Notes: generated from the sequence alone by a model not told the origin. A stretch of DNA of 64,000 nucleotides from an uncultured Lachnospiraceae bacterium (GCA_947631625.1 CANRMA010000001.1:175942-239941), one strand, 5' to 3'; positions 9,233-18,239 are shown, numbered from the stretch's first letter. Numbers and translations are program-made.

Positions 9233-9922
9233 TTATATTTTAAAGCGATACCCTACGCCCCATATTGTTTCTATATACTGCGGTTTTGTTGTATCGAATT
9301 CTATCTTTTCACGAATCTTTTTGATATGGACCGTAACCGTCGCTATGTCTCCGATGGAATCCATATCCCATATCTCTCTAAAAAGTTCTTCCTTAGTATA
9401 TACATGATTAGGGTTTTCCGCAAGGAAAGTCAGAAGATCAAATTCCTTGGTCGTAAAATTCTTCTCTTCTCCGTCAATATATACACGCCTGGCCGTTTTA
9501 TCTATCTTAAGACCCCTTATCTCTATTATGTCATTGGTCTTCTGATTACTTCCCACAAGCCTGTCATATCGCGCCATATGAGCCTTAACTCTGGCAACAA
9601 GCTCTGACGGACTGAATGGTTTGGTCATATAATCATCCGCTCCAAGACCCAAACCTCTTATTTTATCAATATCGTCTTTTTTGGCAGATACCATAATGAT
9701 CGGTATGTCTTTTTCTTCACGGATATTTTTACATACGTCGAAACCATCCATACCCGGCAGCATCAGGTCCAGTATCAGAAGATCAAATTCCTCAGAAAGC
9801 GCTCTTTTTAACCCCGCATCACCCGTGTTTTCGATCACTACTTCAAAATCACTCAGCTCCAAATAGTCTTTCTCCAGATCAGCTATGGCTTCTTCATCTT
9901 CAATAATTAATATCCTGCTCAT
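9233..9922 (-). CDS. OmpR/PhoB-family response regulator
   Basis: A 229-residue two-domain regulator. The receiver domain (1-120) has the acidic pair IEDEEA, the phosphoacceptor Asp in LLILDLMLPGMDG (about residue 51), the Ser in MVSAK and the Lys in YMTKPF. The C-terminal winged helix (about 130-229) contains LTTKEF-like FTTKEFDLLTFLAENPNHVYT and ends VETIWGVGYRFKI-like (IETIWGVGYRFKI). Its ATG overlaps the kinase stop codon by 4 bases (ATGA), so the two are translated as a pair. The gene order is kinase first, regulator second, the reverse of the most common arrangement. The stimulus is unknown. Confidence 0.94.
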   Translation of the reverse strand: MSRILIIEDEEAIADLEKDYLELSDFEVVIENTGDAGLKRALSEEFDLLILDLMLPGMDGFDVCKNIREEKDIPIIMVSAKKDDIDKIRGLGLGADDYMTKPFSPSELVARVKAHMARYDRLVGSNQKTNDIIEIRGLKIDKTARRVYIDGEEKNFTTKEFDLLTFLAENPNHVYTKEELFREIWDMDSIGDIATVTVHIKKIREKIEFDTTKPQYIETIWGVGYRFKI

Positions 9923-11412
9923 ACATCTTTTACCTCCTCTTTTTCAGGCTCCTTATACTTTCTTATTACAAAATGCATACAGGTTCCTTCCTGCTCTTTG
10001 CTTGTCGCCCAGATATAACCGCCGTGGTCTTCTATTATCTTCTTCACTATGGAAAGTCCTATCCCGCTGCCGCCCTGCGACGAATTTCTTGAGGCGTCCG
10101 TTCTGTAAAAACGTTCAAAAATATTCGGCAGATCTTTTGCCGCTATCCCTTTTCCGTTGTCCTCTATCTCAACCCTTATCGAATCTACCTCATCCAATAT
10201 ACGGATATCTATCACTCCGTTCTCCTTATCCATATATTTAACGCTGTTCCCTATAATATTATCAATGACTCTCTTAAGCTGCTCCGGGTCAGCTATGATC
10301 TGCGTGTCCGGCGAAACCAGATCTTCATAATTAAGCTTAATATTCTTAGACTCCAGATCCAGTCCGACATCTTCAACACAGTCGCTGAAATATTCGGCTA
10401 CGTTAATACGATGAAAATTATACGGTATCCTGTTATTGTCAATTCTGGAATAAAGCGTAAGCTCATTGATGAGCCTATCCATATCATTAGCCTTATTATA
10501 GATAGTCTTGATATACTTATCCATTTTCTCAGGAGTATCGGCCACACCGTCCATAATTCCTTCGACATAACCTTTTACTGCAGTAATAGGGGTTTTTAAA
10601 TCATGCGAAATATTACTTATAAGCTCCCTGTTCTGCTTCTCATGCTCTATCTTTTCATCAATGGACTCTTTTAAGCGAAGCCTCATATCCTCATAATTTC
10701 TGTAAAGCTCTCCGATCTCACCCTTGCCGTCGCTTGAAAGACGATATTCAAAATTACCCTCCGCTATATTCTGCATAGCCTTGTTTAACTCGTCGATCGG
10801 TATAAAAACGCCTTTCTGTATCCACTGTGTAAGTATGATGCTTGTAATTATCAGTATCAAAATAACTGCCAACATCATATCCCAAAGCATCTTCTTGGAT
10901 ATAAGCGAACTTACTTTGGTAACTATGAAAAAACTGCCTTCCGACCCGTCAACAAAATTAAAATCAAGCTGCTTAACCAGTTTCTTCAGATCATTGTAAT
11001 AATAGCCCCGCTTGGAACCGGATACATCGCTTCTGTATTCCGGAAGCTGAGTAAATATCTTCTTCGCCGCTTCCGGATTTCCGGCATAGTAGATCTTATC
11101 ATTTTTTCTTATTATGATATAAGAAGAATTACCTGCCAGATTACTGTTTATCTCTTCCAGATAATCAGCATCCTCTATGATCGCCGGATTGATGCGAAGC
11201 TGCTCTTTTACTTCCGTAATGATATCTTCGGTAATCTCATTGTAAGTCTCCAACGTATAGGTAAAAGAAGCATAATCCTTGCCGGAAATCTCAAATTCCT
11301 GCTCCGAATTGACCATATAGATCCCTATTCCCATAAAAGTCGCGGCCATAAGCAGTAAAGGCACTATAATGATCATAATAGACGTAATAAGTAAACGTGT
11401 TCTAAATTTCAA
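9919..11412 (-). CDS. Membrane sensor histidine kinase (HAMP, HisKA, HATPase)
   Basis: A 497-residue kinase. Transmembrane helices at about 7-30 and 178-198 enclose an extracytoplasmic sensor domain of about 150 residues. A HAMP segment follows (about 199-250), then the dimerisation box SNISHDLKTPITAVKGYVEG with the phosphorylated His near 272, and the ATPase boxes IIGNSVKYMDK (N), VEIEDNGKGIAAKDLPNIFERFYR (G1/F, only partly quoted as DNGKGI) and GGSGIGLSIVKKI (G2). It phosphorylates the overlapping response regulator. Its start is 217 bases from the divergent perR gene. The sensor domain has no motif I recognise. Confidence 0.93.
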   Translation of the reverse strand: MKFRTRLLITSIMIIIVPLLLMAATFMGIGIYMVNSEQEFEISGKDYASFTYTLETYNEITEDIITEVKEQLRINPAIIEDADYLEEINSNLAGNSSYIIIRKNDKIYYAGNPEAAKKIFTQLPEYRSDVSGSKRGYYYNDLKKLVKQLDFNFVDGSEGSFFIVTKVSSLISKKMLWDMMLAVILILIITSIILTQWIQKGVFIPIDELNKAMQNIAEGNFEYRLSSDGKGEIGELYRNYEDMRLRLKESIDEKIEHEKQNRELISNISHDLKTPITAVKGYVEGIMDGVADTPEKMDKYIKTIYNKANDMDRLINELTLYSRIDNNRIPYNFHRINVAEYFSDCVEDVGLDLESKNIKLNYEDLVSPDTQIIADPEQLKRVIDNIIGNSVKYMDKENGVIDIRILDEVDSIRVEIEDNGKGIAAKDLPNIFERFYRTDASRNSSQGGSGIGLSIVKKIIEDHGGYIWATSKEQEGTCMHFVIRKYKEPEKEEVKDV

Positions 11413-11574
11413 AACTTCATCTCCCTGCCTGATATCCGCTCACCGCCGATATTCATCCTGACAGTTTTTAATGGTATCATAATTAATATACCACAAAATA
11501 GGAAAATAAAAATAAACCTATTCATATAATCTTATTAAAAATTTGTAAATTTTCTTTTTGAAGACCTTTAAATA

Positions 11575-11602
11575 TTGACAATTCTATTTATTCTGATATA
11601 CT
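11575..11602 (+). promoter_or_regulatory. Sigma-A promoter of perR-like gene
   Basis: TTGACA at 11575-11580, 16 bases, TATACT at 11597-11602. The perfect palindrome at 11604-11626 starts two bases after the -10 element, so it covers the transcription start. Confidence 0.75.
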
Positions 11603-11603
11603 A

Positions 11604-11626
11604 AAATCAGTAATCATTACTGATTT
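11604..11626. promoter_or_regulatory. Perfect 11-1-11 palindromic operator (Fur/PerR-box-like)
   Basis: AAATCAGTAAT-C-ATTACTGATTT is a perfect inverted repeat with a one-base centre. It overlaps the predicted +1 of the promoter at 11575-11602. Per and Fur boxes are AT-rich palindromes with a single central base, often containing ATAATNATTAT; the core TAATCATTA fits. It most likely lets the regulator repress its own operon, including the reverse rubrerythrin. Confidence 0.75.
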
Positions 11627-11638
11627 GGGGTGATCAAT

Positions 11639-12031
11639 GTGGCGATTAAATACAGCAGACAGCGACAGGAAATTAAAAATTTTTTAATGACAAGAAAAGA
11701 TCATCCTACCGCAGATGTCGTATATATGAATGTGAGGCAGCAATTCCCTAATATCAGCCTTGGCACAGTATACAGAAATCTGACGCTTCTGGCGGATATG
11801 GGTGAAATTACAAGACTGCGTCTTGGCGACGGCGTGGATCATTTTGATGCGGACACTTCCCCGCACTATCACTTCATCTGTTCAAAATGCGGTCAGGTAA
11901 TAGATCTGAAAATGAATAACATTGACAGTATAGTCGATATAGCAGGCATGGATTTCAATGGTGAGATCCAGGGCCATATCACTTATTTTTACGGTATATG
12001 CGGCGACTGCCGTGAAACCGTAACCCAATAA
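11639..12031 (+). CDS. perR: Fur-family peroxide-type repressor (PerR-like)
   Basis: A Fur superfamily repressor of 130 residues from the preferred GTG at 11639 (AIKYSRQRQEIKNFL). GTG at 11630 is in frame too, but the only good ribosome site, GGGGTGA, lies at 11627-11633, correctly spaced for 11639. The winged helix spans about 10-80 (DVVYMNVRQQFPNISLGTVYRNL); the dimer/metal domain has the His cluster around SPHYHF and two CxxC pairs (CSKC, CGDC) for structural zinc. PerR proteins sense peroxide by metal-catalysed oxidation of His side chains and derepress oxidative-stress genes. The next gene is a peroxide-scavenging reverse rubrerythrin, which supports PerR over Fur or Zur. Confidence 0.88.
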   Translation: MAIKYSRQRQEIKNFLMTRKDHPTADVVYMNVRQQFPNISLGTVYRNLTLLADMGEITRLRLGDGVDHFDADTSPHYHFICSKCGQVIDLKMNNIDSIVDIAGMDFNGEIQGHITYFYGICGDCRETVTQ

Positions 12032-12036
12032 TGAAC

Positions 12037-12074
12037 TTAAGATGTTACCCTATGCTTTACGCAAAACATCTTAA
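12037..12074. repeat. 10-bp perfect inverted repeat between perR and rubrerythrin
   Basis: TTAAGATGTT (12037-12046) and AACATCTTAA (12065-12074) with an 18-base loop. There is no T run, and the rubrerythrin ribosome site follows 17 bases later, so it could be an mRNA processing or stabilising hairpin, or a second operator, rather than a terminator. Confidence 0.5.
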
Positions 12075-12104
12075 AATATAACATAATTAAAGGAGAATTT
12101 AACT

Positions 12105-12644
12105 ATGAAGTATGTATGTCAGGTATGCGGTTATGTACATGAAGGAGATTCCGCTCCGGAGAAATGTCCGCAGTGTAACGCTCCGGCTTCCAAATTCACG
12201 GCTCAGAGCGAAGAAAGAACATGGGCTGCAGAACATGTAGTCGGCGTTGCCCAGGGCGTAAGCGAAGATATCCTTGCCGATTTAAGAGCAAACTTCACCG
12301 GCGAATGTACGGAAGTAGGCATGTACCTTGCAATGGCAAGAGTTGCCCACAGAGAAGGATACCCGGAAATCGGTTTATATTGGGAAAAGGCTGCATGGGA
12401 AGAGGCAGAACACGCTGCTAAATTTGCAGAACTTCTCGGAGAAGTTGTAACGGATTCCACCAAGAAAAATCTTGAGATGAGAGTAGAAGCTGAAAACGGC
12501 GCAACCGCAGGTAAATTCGACCTTGCAAAACGCGCTAAAGCCGCCAACCTTGACGCTATCCATGATACCGTTCATGAAATGGCGAGAGACGAGGCAAGAC
12601 ACGGCAAGGCGTTTGAGGGACTGCTCAAGAGATACTTTGGTTAA
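12105..12644 (+). CDS. Reverse rubrerythrin (NADH-dependent peroxidase type)
   Basis: A 179-residue diiron peroxidase with reversed domain order. Residues 1-35 form a rubredoxin-like FeS4 site ([10 protein letters not shown] and CPQCNAP, two CxxC pairs); residues 45-179 a ferritin-like four-helix domain with carboxylate/His ligands ([27 protein letters not shown]). Reverse rubrerythrins of clostridia reduce hydrogen peroxide using electrons from NADH via rubredoxin partners and are strongly PerR-repressed in Clostridium. A good site AAAGGAG lies 9 bases before the ATG. It sits 73 bases after perR and ends just before a shared terminator. Confidence 0.93.
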   Translation: MKYVCQVCGYVHEGDSAPEKCPQCNAPASKFTAQSEERTWAAEHVVGVAQGVSEDILADLRANFTGECTEVGMYLAMARVAHREGYPEIGLYWEKAAWEEAEHAAKFAELLGEVVTDSTKKNLEMRVEAENGATAGKFDLAKRAKAANLDAIHDTVHEMARDEARHGKAFEGLLKRYFG

Positions 12645-12654
12645 AAACCCTGCA

Positions 12655-12687
12655 GTCGCCGCCACCCGTAAAACGGATGGCGGCGAC
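12655..12687. terminator. Strong hairpin shared by convergent genes
   Basis: GTCGCCGCCACCCG (12655-12668) pairs with CGGATGGCGGCGAC (12674-12687) with one mismatch and a 5-base loop. It lies between the convergent rubrerythrin and surface-protein genes. On the minus strand GTTTTTAA follows after 7 bases; on the plus strand the tail is only moderately T-rich. Confidence 0.8.
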
Positions 12688-12698
12688 TTAGTTATAAA

Positions 12699-15600
12699 TT
12701 ACTTAACTTTAAGCCTTTTGGTAATTGTATTCTTTGCAGGTTTTGTGGAGGGATCTATATTCTTACCGTTTTCAACATAGGTAAAGGTTAATGTATAAGT
12801 ATCTTTCTTAACTATTTCATCAACATCTTCCCCATTGCTGTTCTTTACACTTAATGTGTAATCTGCATATTCATTATTATCTTGTTCTTTATATTCCTTT
12901 AATATGTTCTTTCCGATCTTTGCTGCAATCTTATTACTTGCTTTTAACTCTGCAAGCAAATCCGAACCGGTAGCTTTCACGGAAGACGGGCAGACGATTT
13001 TTACTTTATCAAAAGTTGTCTTAGTAATTTCAAATGTCTTTGGATCTTTGTTTACGTTAGCTGTATCAAGATTATAATTATTTCCTTTAATAGTAACTAA
13101 ATATGTTCCTGCTTCTTTAGGAAGGTCTTCTTTATAGTCTGATTCGGTTACTTCCTGACCATCTGCTGTTTTAACCTTCTTATACAACAAAACATAGTCG
13201 CTGCCTGCTTTTAATGTTTTCTTTCCTACTTTGACTTTAGTCTTAGGCTGCTGACCTGCGCCGTTATATTTAGCTGACGGCGTACAAGAAATGAACTGAA
13301 GCTCACCCTCCGGAGCAGCGATTTTGTTAATATTAAAAGTCTTTTCAACGGTTCCTGCAAAATTACCGGTACCGGTAATCTTGACCGTGGCAGTTCCTGC
13401 ATTCTTATTATTCACATAAGTAACTTTATATTTTACTTTTACGGCATTACCGGCGCTGGTTTTAGATACTTTAGGTTTGATCGCCTTTCCTGTATAAGAA
13501 TAACCGCCATCTTGTATATCACATGAGAACCAGTCTTCTTGTAAAGAATACTTTACATTTATCGTATAAGACGCGCTCTTTCCTCCGAACTTAACGGTAA
13601 TTTTACTCTTACCAATACTATACGGTAGTAATGAAAATTTAATAGTATTACCTTCCACTATGGGATCAGAGACAGCTACCACCGATGTTTTAGGCAATGT
13701 AATGGTAGGACTGACACCCGCATACTTCTGAAGCTCTTCCGCATTGATATCCGGATCACCTTGATTTACAGAGATCGTAATATCAAAGGAATTATAATTA
13801 ATTTTTTCGTCTTCCGTCAAATATTTATAATTATTATCAAGTTCTGCTTTCGTGTAATCTTTTGTCTCTGTATAAGATGTCTTCCCGTTTGAGAATACAA
13901 GTTTGCTGACCTTATAGTTACTTACGCGAACACTGATATTACAGGAAGAACCATTCCTTAACTTTGCCTTAATTGTGACATTTCCGGGATTCTTGCCTGC
14001 TGTCAACTGACCGTCTTTATCTACCGCAACTATGTTAGAATCGCTGCTACTCCATTCTGTTACCATCTTACTATAATAAGAATCTTTAACTGACATACTA
14101 TACTTCTGCTTAGGTTTTAAGATAATAGCCGAACCTTCCGGAATTGGATAATCGGTTGTGGAAAGTTTTTCGAACTTAAATTTCTTTCCCTCATTAAAAC
14201 GCTTCCCTGTAGCCATATGCATACCGTCATCACTTTTTAGCAGCCACATCTTATTTGATTTGTTTTCGGAATCGTTCCATGTAGAATCCAATAAATACCA
14301 CTTATTATCCGGCATCTGTACATAATTCCATGCATGACCACCAACTCCATCGCCTGTATCGGCATCTCCGACAACATACAGATTTTTTATACCAGCCCTA
14401 TCCAACAAACGCGTCATTGCCAGTGCATAACTTTCGCATACACCGTATCCTTTTAATAAAATACCATATGCGCTATGACAATAAAAGTACGTATCAGTGT
14501 CCATTTTGTTTGAGTCAGTTCCATCCCAGTTATATTCATTGTTTTCACATATCCAGTTATCGAAATATTCAATTATGCCATAAGTAGGATTAGCAGGATA
14601 ATTAGCTACTGCATAAGATACTGCCGCATCTACAAGTGATTGTACCTTCTGGTCTGCCTGTGTTTCCAAACCGGATTGATAATATGGAGATTTTGCCAAA
14701 TATGTTTCATATGTTCCATTACCGTTTTTATATTCCATATGTGCTTGAAGCGGTTGAGGATAACATCCTAAATCCATCCAGTTAAAACTGTTAGGATATG
14801 AATCTACCAATGCCGATATTGAATTGACCAACGCATTCTCCCACGCTGTTCCATAGATAAGCATCTTCGATGGAAATATATAACCCACATATTCATCTGT
14901 AGATGTATCTGCTGCCTTCTCGTCAACCCATATTTTTTCCCCGGCTTCATAAAATACTTGTTCTTTACTGCTTAACTGTTTCTTAAAATAATTTTGATTT
15001 GAGTGAAGAGTATCCAGTTCATTTAATGAAATTTCCCTTGCATCTGCCGCTGCAGTATATGACTCAGCCAACTCAACATTTTCCGAAACAAAACCATTCT
15101 CTTCAACTACTTCTTCAAATTTATCGGATACTTCCGTTTCTCCGAATCCCTCTGTATCTGAAACATCATCGGACTCTGCGCCCTTATCATCTGAATCAGC
15201 ATTATTGCCAGAAGCCGAAATAGCCCCCCCCTCTGTTTCTGAATCACTGTCTGCATCGTTCTTATTTCCCACTTCGACATCAGTATCGTTACTTTGTTTA
15301 TCTTCTTCATCGGAATCTGTTACAGTGCCCTCTTTGTCTCCTGTGTTGGCATCAGAATCAGTACCTTCTTTGTCCTCTGCATCAGCATCTGTTCCAATAC
15401 TTTCTTTATCCTCTGCATTAGTATCTGTTCCGATACTTTCTTTATTCCCGGTATTGGCATCATTTTCGATACCAACCTTGTTTTCTGTATCTGTTTCGTT
15501 CACATCTGAACCGTCTTTGATCTCAGAATCTTTTTCTGTCTCAGAAGTGTCTTCCTGTTCATCTGCTTCAACGGTTTCCTCTTTATCAATGCTTACTTCT

Positions 15601-16283
15601 GACTGTGTATCAGCTGTAAAAAGATTTTTAACAGGTATTGATATATCCATTCCCAACGCGCCGTTTTCATCAAGTGAAATGACTATATTGTGAACATCGT
15701 CACCATTTTCCTTCCACTCAATAACTGACTCACACATATCTTTGTATACATCTTTAGCATCATCCGGCAGGCTGTTATATGCCCTCATAGACAGATATGC
15801 TACATCATCATATTGAACTCCGTTTGAACCTACTACTTTAACGTCTGCGCTAAATGTGTCCGATAATTCCTGAGATTCTTCAACTGCTACAGCCGTTGTT
15901 TCTTCTTCCGTAATGGCTTCAACAGTAGTTTCTTCTGCTTCGGACTTTTCGGCTGCAGGCTCTTTAACTGCATTTTCTTCAAGATCGGTCTCTTCTGATT
16001 CGGATTTTTCAGCTGTATCCTCTTCCGAACCGACCTCTTCCGGCTCAGCCCCTTCATTTACATTACCATTTTCGGAGACAGCTTCATCAACATCTTTCCC
16101 CTCCGCTTCCGGTTCCAGAACTGACTGCTCCGAATCATTAAAATCAACTGGCGAAAATTCGTTTTCAACTGTCACTTCTTCATTTTCTGCCGCCGTAACC
16201 GGCACTGCCGGAAACGAAGTGACCGTCATAGCTGCAGCCAATAGTATCGGAAATACCCTTCTCTTCATTTTTTTAAACTTCAT
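12699..16283 (-). CDS. Secreted surface protein with acidic repeats, transglutaminase-like and Ig-like domains
   Basis: 1194 residues. A signal peptide (about 1-31, KMKRRVFPILLAAAMTV then a VPVTAAE cleavage region) is followed by a long Glu/Asp/Ser/Thr region with about seven 12-13-residue repeats of the type KESIGTDANAED (about 240-335). A transglutaminase-like core follows, with Cys in GYGVCESYA (about 614), His in GGHAWNYVQ (about 651) and Asp in LLDSTWND (about 666), then a Big_2-like Ig domain (about 700-770) and C-terminal all-beta modules with YKVTYVNNKNAGTATV. No LPxTG, so anchoring is unclear. Start ATG at 16283 with AGGAGA 8 bases upstream; a second ATG lies five codons in. A G9 run lies about 20 bases before the start, and a G8 run interrupts the repeat region. 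Catalytic role (cross-linking or protease-like) is not decided by sequence. Confidence 0.85.
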   Translation of the reverse strand: MKFKKMKRRVFPILLAAAMTVTSFPAVPVTAAENEEVTVENEFSPVDFNDSEQSVLEPEAEGKDVDEAVSENGNVNEGAEPEEVGSEEDTAEKSESEETDLEENAVKEPAAEKSEAEETTVEAITEEETTAVAVEESQELSDTFSADVKVVGSNGVQYDDVAYLSMRAYNSLPDDAKDVYKDMCESVIEWKENGDDVHNIVISLDENGALGMDISIPVKNLFTADTQSEVSIDKEETVEADEQEDTSETEKDSEIKDGSDVNETDTENKVGIENDANTGNKESIGTDTNAEDKESIGTDADAEDKEGTDSDANTGDKEGTVTDSDEEDKQSNDTDVEVGNKNDADSDSETEGGAISASGNNADSDDKGAESDDVSDTEGFGETEVSDKFEEVVEENGFVSENVELAESYTAAADAREISLNELDTLHSNQNYFKKQLSSKEQVFYEAGEKIWVDEKAADTSTDEYVGYIFPSKMLIYGTAWENALVNSISALVDSYPNSFNWMDLGCYPQPLQAHMEYKNGNGTYETYLAKSPYYQSGLETQADQKVQSLVDAAVSYAVANYPANPTYGIIEYFDNWICENNEYNWDGTDSNKMDTDTYFYCHSAYGILLKGYGVCESYALAMTRLLDRAGIKNLYVVGDADTGDGVGGHAWNYVQMPDNKWYLLDSTWNDSENKSNKMWLLKSDDGMHMATGKRFNEGKKFKFEKLSTTDYPIPEGSAIILKPKQKYSMSVKDSYYSKMVTEWSSSDSNIVAVDKDGQLTAGKNPGNVTIKAKLRNGSSCNISVRVSNYKVSKLVFSNGKTSYTETKDYTKAELDNNYKYLTEDEKINYNSFDITISVNQGDPDINAEELQKYAGVSPTITLPKTSVVAVSDPIVEGNTIKFSLLPYSIGKSKITVKFGGKSASYTINVKYSLQEDWFSCDIQDGGYSYTGKAIKPKVSKTSAGNAVKVKYKVTYVNNKNAGTATVKITGTGNFAGTVEKTFNINKIAAPEGELQFISCTPSAKYNGAGQQPKTKVKVGKKTLKAGSDYVLLYKKVKTADGQEVTESDYKEDLPKEAGTYLVTIKGNNYNLDTANVNKDPKTFEITKTTFDKVKIVCPSSVKATGSDLLAELKASNKIAAKIGKNILKEYKEQDNNEYADYTLSVKNSNGEDVDEIVKKDTYTLTFTYVENGKNIDPSTKPAKNTITKRLKVK
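15224..15231 (-). repeat. G8 homopolymer inside the surface-protein coding region
   Basis: Eight C on the plus strand (G8 in the coding strand), encoding the EGGA junction at about residue 353, upstream of the catalytic domain. The frame is open at the present length; gain or loss of one base would cut off the transglutaminase domain. Confidence 0.9.
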
Positions 16284-16302
16284 TTTTATCTCTCCTTTTC
16301 TA

Positions 16303-16311
16303 CCCCCCCCC
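16303..16311 (-). repeat. G9 homopolymer just upstream of the surface-protein ribosome site
   Basis: Nine C on the plus strand, 20 bases before the ATG at 16283 and about 8 before the AGGAGA ribosome site. Length changes here would alter leader or promoter spacing. Confidence 0.9.
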
Positions 16312-16537
16312 GGTAATATTCGCGATACATCGCTTTAGGGAAGCTAATTTTAATTCTATCAAAAATAATGGGATTGTAAATAGAATATTAAGAAAATAAA
16401 TAGATAAAAATTTAAAACTATTACGATATAACAGATATTGAATGGTCTTTTATAATATAGTATATTTAGTATATCATATATAATAAAGGTTTTACAAAAT
16501 AAAATATGGTCTAACAGACAAGGAGACGCATCAAAAT

Positions 16538-16954
16538 ATGAAAAAATTTTTATCAGTATTAATTTTATTTGTCCCTGTTTTACTTTGCGGCTGCGCCGGT
16601 TCAGACAATCCAAATGAAGACGGTATACATGAATCTTTTACAACTTCTATCAAACCTGCCAGCCCCATTACAACGCCCACCCATGAAGAAACGGCAGAAA
16701 ACGCGGCGTCGCTGCTAGGCTCCGCGCAGGACTCTTTTAACCGCATGAACGAAGCCGCGCACAATGAAAATGCCCCGGAAAAGGGCGTCAAAGCTGCGGA
16801 CGCAGTGGCCGAAAAATATAAAGACCGTCTTGAAGAACTTGCCGAAACGGATTTTTCAGCATGTTCGGACGAAGAACTTTCGGACATCATGCAGGAAATA
16901 AGCAATATTATTACCGCAATAAGAGAAGCCAGGGATTTAATCAATAACATATAA
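16538..16954 (+). CDS. Small lipoprotein of unknown function
   Basis: 138 residues. The N-terminus MKKFLSVLILFVPVLLCGC is a lipoprotein signal with lipobox LLCGC (Cys 19), so the mature protein should be anchored to the outer face of the membrane. The rest is hydrophilic and predicted mainly helical, rich in Glu, Ala and Asn (SLLGSAQDSFNRMNEAAH, EKYKDRLEELAETDFSACSD), with no domain I recognise. AAGGAGACGCATCAAA precedes the ATG. It is divergent from the surface protein gene with a 254-base AT-rich spacer between them. Probably a lineage-specific protein. Confidence 0.75.
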   Translation: MKKFLSVLILFVPVLLCGCAGSDNPNEDGIHESFTTSIKPASPITTPTHEETAENAASLLGSAQDSFNRMNEAAHNENAPEKGVKAADAVAEKYKDRLEELAETDFSACSDEELSDIMQEISNIITAIREARDLINNI

Positions 16955-17038
16955 TATGCTGTACGCAACTCAATGTTAATGTCAAGAATAAATGCCACAA
17001 TAGTATAGATATGGTAGATTGGTTGGACAAAGAGAAAT

Positions 17039-17857
17039 TTATCTTATATAACCATTTTTCCTTGCATAATCTCCAATGATAAAAGCGACTGCTATAATAA
17101 ACAGAATAAATACAGATAATATATCCCAAATATCAATTACAGGCTCTCCAATCATTTTTGACAATGTACTGTTTATCAAAAATGTAAATGGGATTGCAAA
17201 CAAGAATGTAATTCCTGTTGCCAATAGTTTTCGCTCTTTAAGTCGATAATACATAATATAAATTATCCACAAAAATACAAGTGAAATAATCGACATAATC
17301 GCACCAATGTGAAATACTTCATTGACTTTTATCAAAATACTTAATATGTACATAAATGGTACAATAAGAATACTAATAGCGATCATTGCTACCAACACAC
17401 CCTTCTTTCCCAACAATATAACCGGAAAAGATGCTATCCATGTAATCAAGACAGAGCTAAGCACAATAAGTGACCATGTCAGGGTTCCCGAAATAGCAAT
17501 ATCACATATACAACATACCATAATACCAATAACCATAGCGATTGTGTATATTGTTGATATTATGGCGTTCTTGTTCATATTATTCTCATCTTTTCTTTTT
17601 AATTCGATGAGGTTTTCATTTACTTTTTCTTCATAATTATTCATTTCTATCCTCTCCCCGGTTAATAGTTCGTTGACAGTAACATCTAAAATATTGCAAA
17701 GTTCCAACATAATAGATGAATCGGGCATACTTTTTCCCGTTTCCCATTTAGAAACAGCTCTGTCGGTAATGTTTAACTTTTCTGCTAATTGAGCTTGCGT
17801 CAATCCTTTTTCTTTTCTGCAACCAGCAATAAACTTTCCTGTGTCAATTTGATTCAT
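17039..17857 (-). CDS. Xre-family transcriptional regulator with membrane domain
   Basis: 272 residues. The N-terminal helix-turn-helix (about 5-65) reads GCRKEKGLTQAQLAEKLN, TDRAVSKWETGKSMPDSS, LLDVTVNELLTGE-like, as in Cro/CI-type regulators. After a charged linker (70-95) come about six hydrophobic helices to the C-terminus, so the DNA-binding domain is tethered to the membrane. Start ATG at 17857 behind AAAGGAGGCAT. Regulators of this build often sit beside transporters or stress genes; here neighbours are a lipoprotein and a DUF6483 remnant, so the target is unknown. Confidence 0.85.
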   Translation of the reverse strand: MNQIDTGKFIAGCRKEKGLTQAQLAEKLNITDRAVSKWETGKSMPDSSIMLELCNILDVTVNELLTGERIEMNNYEEKVNENLIELKRKDENNMNKNAIISTIYTIAMVIGIMVCCICDIAISGTLTWSLIVLSSVLITWIASFPVILLGKKGVLVAMIAISILIVPFMYILSILIKVNEVFHIGAIMSIISLVFLWIIYIMYYRLKERKLLATGITFLFAIPFTFLINSTLSKMIGEPVIDIWDILSVFILFIIAVAFIIGDYARKNGYIR

Positions 17858-17977
17858 TACAATATGCCTCCTTTCATGCTACACTTTACAATATTTATCT
17901 GTTTCTGTACACGAACTGTAAGTAGAATTATCAAACTCAACCATTGGTTGGGAAAGGATAAGTGTCCTTCAAATTAT

Positions 17978-18017
17978 AATTGTCTGGTCATCTTACTCGA
18001 CAAACGACCAGACAATT
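17978..18017 (-). terminator. Terminator after the DUF6483 remnant
   Basis: A perfect 12-bp inverted repeat, AATTGTCTGGTC (17978-17989) and GACCAGACAATT (18006-18017), lies just after the stop codon at 18021 on the minus strand and is followed by TATAATTT. Confidence 0.65.
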
Positions 18018-18020
18018 CAA

Positions 18021-18239
18021 TTAAAAATCTGTCAAAAACATTTTTGCAATACGGCTTAATCCAAAGCTATCAGAAACATTTTCAAGACCTAATTTGATTT
18101 CATCTCTGCTGAAGTCATTTTCTTCTTTGTTTTCCAATAATTCTACTGTCGGTGACTCCGTATCAATATGAAATAATAGCTTTAGAATAGCTCGCACCAT
18201 CTCTTTAATGAGCCTCATTACATAATCTTGCTCAAACAC
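18021..18239 (-). pseudogene. DUF6483-like N-terminal fragment, probably truncated
   Basis: 72 residues beginning MFEQDYVMRLIKEMVRAILK, which matches the conserved start of the DUF6483 family of Firmicutes; those proteins are usually clearly longer. Here the frame stops after KMFLTDF and a terminator follows. Start is GTG at 18239 with AAAGGAG at a good distance, so it may still be translated. Either a decayed copy or a short family member. Function of the family is not known to me. Confidence 0.6.

Noticed and set aside
12699-14300. Prophage or transposon content near the surface protein
   Set aside because: No integrase, transposase or phage gene occurs anywhere in the window.
15205-15693. 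Long Ser/Val-rich frames antisense to the surface-protein gene
   Set aside because: They arise from the codon bias and repeats of the real gene on the other strand; no ribosome site.
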